From: Nocardioides sp.
GTDB lineage: Bacteria > Actinomycetota > Actinomycetes > Propionibacteriales > Nocardioidaceae
Assembly (NCBI RefSeq): GCF_030150155.1
Contig: NZ_JASLGR010000021.1
Coordinates: 40,017 to 104,016 of the forward strand
Reading direction: 5' to 3'
DNA: 64,000 bases
The translations under genes were made by a program, and so were the position numbers. Positions 60,801 through 64,000 of the stretch are shown here, one piece after another. The first letter of the stretch is position 1. The number at the start of each line of letters is the position of its first letter. The notes under the pieces were generated by a model. It had not been told where the DNA came from. It saw nothing but the letters and a program-made list of their open reading frames with translations, and did no database searches.

Positions 60801-62327
60801 CTCCGAGTACGGCCCGCGCGGCTCGGCCTCGGTGGCGAAGCGCGAGACGTGCGCCTCCAGGGCGTTGAGCAGCGTCGAGGCCGCCGGGGCGGAGTCGGCC
60901 AGGGCGAACTCCTTGAACGGGCTGGTCTCGCTGGTGGTGTGCGGCAGCCACTTGAGCCACTCCAGCTCGGGCATCCAGTCCGCACCGGTGAACGCCACCG
61001 TGACCACGTCGTTGGGGGCGTGCAGCCCGAAGATCTGCACCGCCAGACCGCGCATCGCATCGGCCGCCGCCGCCCGCGGTCCGGCGACCCCGAGGGAGCC
61101 GGCACTGGCGAACGTCTCCAGCACCGGTACGTCGTCGACGTACCGGACCCGCTCACGGAGCTTGTCCAGCCGGTCGACGTACTCCGGCAGACCGTCGGGT
61201 GCCTCGGAGCCCTCCTCGATGGCGTTGCGCGAGGGCGCACGACACGCCCCCAGCCGCACCGCCAGGAAGTTCCAGTGCTCGGGACGTCGGGTCCACAGCA
61301 GCGGGCCCAGCCGCATCGCCTCGTCGAAGACGTCGGCGACCGGAGGGACCTCGCGGTTGCGGGCCTCCTCCTCGACCGGCTTGGCGTAGTAGAACTTCTC
61401 CTCCAGCTCCTCGAACTGCCGCTCGAAGAGCGTGAACTGGTGCTGCTCCTGGCCGCCGGTGGCCATCCGCTGGTTCATGAAGTTGCCGAACGCCATCATC
61501 GGCGTCATCACCATCATCAGCAGCGAGCGCGGGTTGCCGTTGAGCAGGTACATCGCGCCGGCCATCATGATCGGGGCGACCAGCATGATCCAGGGGAACA
61601 GCTTCTTCTGCCGTTCCTTGGGCAGGTTCGGCGCCTTGAACAGGGTGCCTGGGTAGCGCGCGTCGACTCGCGGGCTGCGGTTGAACAGCAGGCCGCCGCC
61701 GCGCTCGAGGATCCGGTCCTCGATGCTGGCCTGGAGATCCTCGGTGAGGCGGAGCACCAGCGTGGTGCTGCCGAGCACGAACGGGGTGCCGGGCACCACG
61801 GTCCAGCGCTGCACCTGGACGCCGTCGACGCTGATCCCGTTGGCCGAGTTGAGGTCGACCAGCTCCACGGTGGCGCCGACCTCGAGCCGGGCGTGGGTCT
61901 TGGAGACCACCGGGTCGGCCAGGACGATGTCGTTGACGTTGGTCCGCCCGATCACCGAGTGACCGCGTCGCAGTGGGAACTCCTGGCCCTGCAACGGACC
62001 CTCGACCGCGACCAGGGCGCCGACCACCTCGCCACCGGCGCCGGATTCGGCCGCCTGCGGGCCGAGGTTGATCACCGCCGCCATGAAGCCCGAGCCGATC
62101 GGGGCCTCGCCGATCGGCAGCGTCGAGACCAGCGGCTCCAGCCGCTCGGCCGTCGGCGGCGCCACCGCCAGGGTGAGCACGTCGCGCGGCCCGGCTGCGA
62201 GCGAGCCGACCGGGTCGGACTCGGCGATCCGGCGAGCCACGTCGTGCACCGTGGCGGTCGAATCAGCGGTGACCACCACGTCGGTGGCCTCCCCGGTGTG
62301 ACGGTGCAGGGTCAACTTGACCTTCAT
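57837..62327 (-). CDS. Type VII secretion ATPase EccC/EssC with N-terminal FHA domain
   Basis: A 1,496-residue FtsK/SpoIIIE-type translocase, the motor of an ESX-like system. Order: an N-terminal ubiquitin-like region, FHA domain at about 103-190 (HSVIGRTNVNDIVL...SKTHARLEV), two membrane helices (about 245-282), then three ATPase domains. Walker A motifs: GGTTGAGKSE (about 712), GTSGSGKTT (about 1040), GPPASGKTT (about 1318). Walker B is intact only in domain 1 (LVLVIDEFAAL); domain 2 has IDNF and domain 3 IEDV. Overlaps the RDD-FHA gene by 4 nt (ATGA). The N-terminal FHA is a feature of EssC-like motors. Confidence 0.93.
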   Translation of the reverse strand: MKVKLTLHRHTGEATDVVVTADSTATVHDVARRIAESDPVGSLAAGPRDVLTLAVAPPTAERLEPLVSTLPIGEAPIGSGFMAAVINLGPQAAESGAGGEVVGALVAVEGPLQGQEFPLRRGHSVIGRTNVNDIVLADPVVSKTHARLEVGATVELVDLNSANGISVDGVQVQRWTVVPGTPFVLGSTTLVLRLTEDLQASIEDRILERGGGLLFNRSPRVDARYPGTLFKAPNLPKERQKKLFPWIMLVAPIMMAGAMYLLNGNPRSLLMMVMTPMMAFGNFMNQRMATGGQEQHQFTLFERQFEELEEKFYYAKPVEEEARNREVPPVADVFDEAMRLGPLLWTRRPEHWNFLAVRLGACRAPSRNAIEEGSEAPDGLPEYVDRLDKLRERVRYVDDVPVLETFASAGSLGVAGPRAAAADAMRGLAVQIFGLHAPNDVVTVAFTGADWMPELEWLKWLPHTTSETSPFKEFALADSAPAASTLLNALEAHVSRFATEAEPRGPYSEAWSPMLFGTDVKRAAEEDEVRPPVSVIVFVTDDAPVDRARLRAMLERGPDAGIHAVFIGPSVEALPASCRSFVDVTDGLENATVGLVRAGEEYRPVVLEGVSNDYMFMLARHMAPVVDASVVVHDDSDLPASVPFLALVGSEIASEASAVVERWRQNNTILDRTSAPRKRLKKAGSLRAIIGQGASHAMTLDLRAEGPHALVGGTTGAGKSEFLQAWVLGMATAHSPDRVTFLFVDYKGGSAFADCVDLPHCVGLVTDLSPHLVRRALTSLRAELHHREHLFNRKKVKDLLELEKRQDPETPPALVLVIDEFAALAGEVPEFVDGVVDIAQRGRSLGIHLIMATQRPAGVIKDNLRANTNMRVALRMADENDSVDVVDDPVAASFPASLPGRAIAKTGPGRLVPFQSAYAGGWTTDEEDDHTEIAVAELRFGATAPWEPDGDEESDFHDADLGPNDQKRIVQNLIQAADVAGLPAPRRPWLDDLPELIDLAALAHEGDARIPYAMVDMPEGQSQDVVTFDGDRDGSMVVYGTSGSGKTTLLRTLATAAGMRPDLGPVSVYCLDFASGGLAVLERLPHVGSMVDGDDTERIRRLLLTLDAEMDRRSATFTAVNAADLSQYRQLADPTLPRILLLIDNFGEFRKDWEYAAARQPAYRAFLRVLTEGRQLGVHTVLTADRSNAIPTGVAANVGRRIVLRLSDENQYMMIGAPKDILDDTSAPGRAIIDKHEAQVAVLGGTSNTADLAREIDALATRLREGGVREVPEIGALPTKAPIADLPATVDGEPVLGLSDETLAPFGFDPIGTFVVTGPPASGKTTMMKSLIIAMERFDPDVRMYHFGGRRAELRDYRPWAGSASREDDAKQLATELTEMLLDDAPSGRILIVIEDVPHLGDGAAERAVRAMFKAVRDSDHMLIGDADVSRATAGVGVMGDWKSMRQGIALKPDTYDGDAIFKTAFGKVKRADFPVGRGIFVQAGRATTVQTPWVE

Positions 62328-63493
62328 GCGCTCTCCTCCGCACGCAGCACCTGCAGCGTGCGCTCGCCGAACCTGATCGTGTCGCCCAGCACCGCACGGG
62401 CGGGCTGGCCCGCCGTCAGCAGGCGCTCGACGCCGTCGCGGATGATCGCGGTGCCGTTGGTCGAACCCTGGTCGACCACCTCGACGCCCTCACCTGCGCC
62501 AGTGCCGCGGCGCACCAGCAGGTGGGTCTTGGAGACCGAGTACGTCGTGTCGGCGACCGCGACCGGGGTGGCACCGGCGGTGGCCTCTGAGGAGACCGGG
62601 CCCCGGCCGAGCAGCAGCGCCGTGCCGACCTCGATCCGCTCCCCGGTGTCGAGCACCAGCCACAGCGGCAGCGGCGCCACCCGGCGCGGCGGCTCGTAGT
62701 TCGGCGGGATCAGCGGCGTCCGCGCCCGTGCCGGTGCCGGGGTGCCGCGCAGGTCGCCGGCCGGCGTCGAGCCGAGCACACCGGCGCTGACCCGACCGGC
62801 CGGACGGTAGACCGGGCCGGCGTCGGCCGAGGTCAGCGAGGGCAGCGGCGCCCGGGGGTCGACGGGCTCGGCGGTGTGGGTCTTGCGGGCGATGCGCATC
62901 CGCTTGACGTCGTACGGGTGCAGGCCGGCGCGGATGTCGACCATCCAGGTGCCGGCGGCGAGATCGGCCCAGCCCCGGTTGCGGCCGGTGGAGTCCCACA
63001 GCGGCGTGATCAGCACCAGGATCGGCCCGACCACGACCACGGCCGGCGCCCAGATCACCAGCACGCGCAGCAGCGCTCTGCCGATCCCGGGGCGCTCCAG
63101 GGTGCGGACGTTGACGTTGCGCAGCCCGACGATCCCCTTGCCCAGGGTGACGCCGCGGGCACCATTGAGCAGCACGTTGGCGACGCAGTACGCGAGCGAG
63201 AGCACCGCCGTCGCCCCGAGCACCACCATCGCCAGCACGAAGTGCGGATGGTGGGTGAAGCCGAACCAGCTGATCTTCCCGCGCACCAGCTTGAGCACCA
63301 GCGGCAGGGTCAGGATCAGGCAGGGGATCTGGAGCACCAGCCAGCCCGCGACGTCGATCAGCGACGCCGCCACCCGGCGCTCCAACGGCGCCTGGACGAG
63401 CCCGATCGCCTTCGCGTACGCCGGGTCGGGCGTGCCGTCGGGGAGCAGTCCCTCGATCTCCGCCTCGTCCTGGCCGACCTCCCAGATCTCCAT
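62324..63493 (-). CDS. RDD-family membrane protein with C-terminal FHA domain
   Basis: A 389-residue protein: acidic N-terminus (MEIWEVGQDEAEIEGLLPDG), an RDD domain with three or four helices (about 35-190, including RRVAASLIDVAGWLV and GVTLGKGIVGLRNVNVRTLE), a Pro-rich linker, and an FHA domain (about 285-385: LLLGRGPV, YSVSKTHLLV, DQGSTNGTAI). FHA domains bind phosphothreonine, so signalling to the secretion motor is likely. ATG 63493 starts 2 nt after the upstream FHA gene stop, with GGAGG upstream. Part of the type VII locus. Confidence 0.85.
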   Translation of the reverse strand: MEIWEVGQDEAEIEGLLPDGTPDPAYAKAIGLVQAPLERRVAASLIDVAGWLVLQIPCLILTLPLVLKLVRGKISWFGFTHHPHFVLAMVVLGATAVLSLAYCVANVLLNGARGVTLGKGIVGLRNVNVRTLERPGIGRALLRVLVIWAPAVVVVGPILVLITPLWDSTGRNRGWADLAAGTWMVDIRAGLHPYDVKRMRIARKTHTAEPVDPRAPLPSLTSADAGPVYRPAGRVSAGVLGSTPAGDLRGTPAPARARTPLIPPNYEPPRRVAPLPLWLVLDTGERIEVGTALLLGRGPVSSEATAGATPVAVADTTYSVSKTHLLVRRGTGAGEGVEVVDQGSTNGTAIIRDGVERLLTAGQPARAVLGDTIRFGERTLQVLRAEESA

Positions 63494-63495
63494 CC

Positions 63496-64000
63496 TCAGC
63501 GTGCCTCCACCGACAGCGCGAAGGCCCCGAGCACCACCGTGTCGCCGACCAGGAGCCGCGTCTGGGAACGCGGTTCGATCCGCATCTCGTCCCCCTGCCG
63601 GCGTACGACGACACCGTGCGTCGAATCGAGGTCCTCCAGCCACAGCGTGGAGCCGTGCAGGCCCACCGCGGCGTGGGTCTTGGAGACGGTGAACTCCGGG
63701 TCGCTCAGGGGCGCGATCGCCGCGCCGGGGCGCAGTGTCGGGTCGGGGTCGCGGCCGAGCAGGGTCTCCCCCGCGACCTCGACCAGCACCCCGGTGGTGC
63801 TGCGCAGCGCCCAGCCACCGGTGAGAGCGGGCGGAGGGGTGGGCACCACGTCGGAGCGTCGAGTGAGCTCGTCGACCGGGACCGCGGGGGCAGGGATCGT
63901 CGGCGCCGGGCGGGCGGCGGCGGTCGGCACCCCGGGTGACGGGGGTGCGACGGGTGACGGGGGTGACACGGGCGGCGCAGGCGGCGCGGGCGGCGCGGGC
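63496..64000 (-). CDS. FHA-domain protein with Pro/Ala-rich linker (runs off the right edge)
   Basis: The visible 167 codons are the C-terminal part. A Pro/Ala/Ser-rich stretch (PPSPVAPPSPGVPTAAARPA) precedes an FHA domain with LLGRDPDPTL, FTVSKTHAAVGLH and DLDSTHGVVV. The frame is open to the window edge; the true start is outside. It directly precedes the RDD-FHA gene and belongs to the type VII operon. Confidence 0.82.
   Translation of the reverse strand, partial: PAPPAPPAPPVSPPSPVAPPSPGVPTAAARPAPTIPAPAVPVDELTRRSDVVPTPPPALTGGWALRSTTGVLVEVAGETLLGRDPDPTLRPGAAIAPLSDPEFTVSKTHAAVGLHGSTLWLEDLDSTHGVVVRRQGDEMRIEPRSQTRLLVGDTVVLGAFALSVEAR

Noticed and set aside
57723..62699. Very long plus-strand reading frame (1,658 codons) opposite the EccC-type gene
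   Set aside because: It mirrors the eccC frame on the other strand and its translation is rich in Arg, Gly, Val, Asp and His without domains. Long antisense frames are expected in DNA with strong third-position GC bias.

Overview
The window looks like the chromosome of a high-GC actinobacterium, most likely in or near the family Nocardioidaceae. I base this on strong G/C bias at third codon positions, GTG and TTG starts, a transcript-of-tmRNA tag ending in ALAA, an acyl-CoA carboxylase alpha chain next to maf, and a mec-cysO-cysM cluster like that of mycobacteria. Species cannot be fixed from the sequence alone. Many genes begin directly at ATG or GTG about 5-8 nt after a TANNNT box, so leaderless mRNAs seem common.

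Layout. 1-6.7 kb: start of folC, divergent valS, a Ser-rich membrane-anchored protein, and clpX-clpP2-clpP1. 6.8-12.3 kb: a hydrolase-like protein coupled to a large LuxR-type ATPase regulator, trigger factor (tig), tRNA-Pro and tRNA-Gly. 12.4-22.8 kb: a long run of minus-strand housekeeping genes: SpoIIE-type phosphatase, nei, rpiB, esterase, rdgB, rph, an ABC exporter pair, an Rv1339-like phosphodiesterase, cysM, cysO, mec, a DUF2017 protein, clpS and a MarR regulator. Mec, CysO and CysM form the protein-thiocarboxylate route to cysteine. 22.9-32.2 kb: a divergent MarR-MFS pair around a perfect palindrome, a DUF3039-helicase pair, a TetR regulator, a DUF3048 lipoprotein, a flavin oxidoreductase and an M15-like peptidase.

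32.3-37.1 kb: tmRNA (ssrA), followed by a compact accessory region of four secreted or lipid-anchored proteins, partly of lower GC, bounded by a 21-nt direct repeat that lies in two similar hairpins. 37.1-51.5 kb: mixed metabolic and envelope genes: SGNH hydrolase, TetR, DUF1906 protein, a DsbA-like/MauE pair, orn, tRNA-His, a nine-helix membrane protein with presenilin-type GxGD and PAxxP motifs, tRNA-Lys, a secreted protein with its sortase, bcp, a DUF3618 protein, an odd short-arm tRNA with a UAG anticodon, maf, accA3, an NmrA-like protein and a SpoIID-domain protein.

51.7-64.0 kb: lpdA, an orphan family-5 solute-binding lipoprotein, then a type VII secretion (ESX-like) locus read on the minus strand: an FHA protein (cut by the window edge), an RDD-FHA membrane protein, a 1,496-residue EccC/EssC-type FtsK ATPase, a small ESX-like protein, a WXG-like leader protein, a putative toxin domain protein and two small candidate immunity proteins. 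An approximately 84-bp noncoding element occurs twice and brackets the cassette. This split toxin-immunity cassette with its repeated leader element, the presenilin-like protein, and the tRNA-maf junction are the most interesting parts. No CRISPR array, insertion sequence or integrase was seen.
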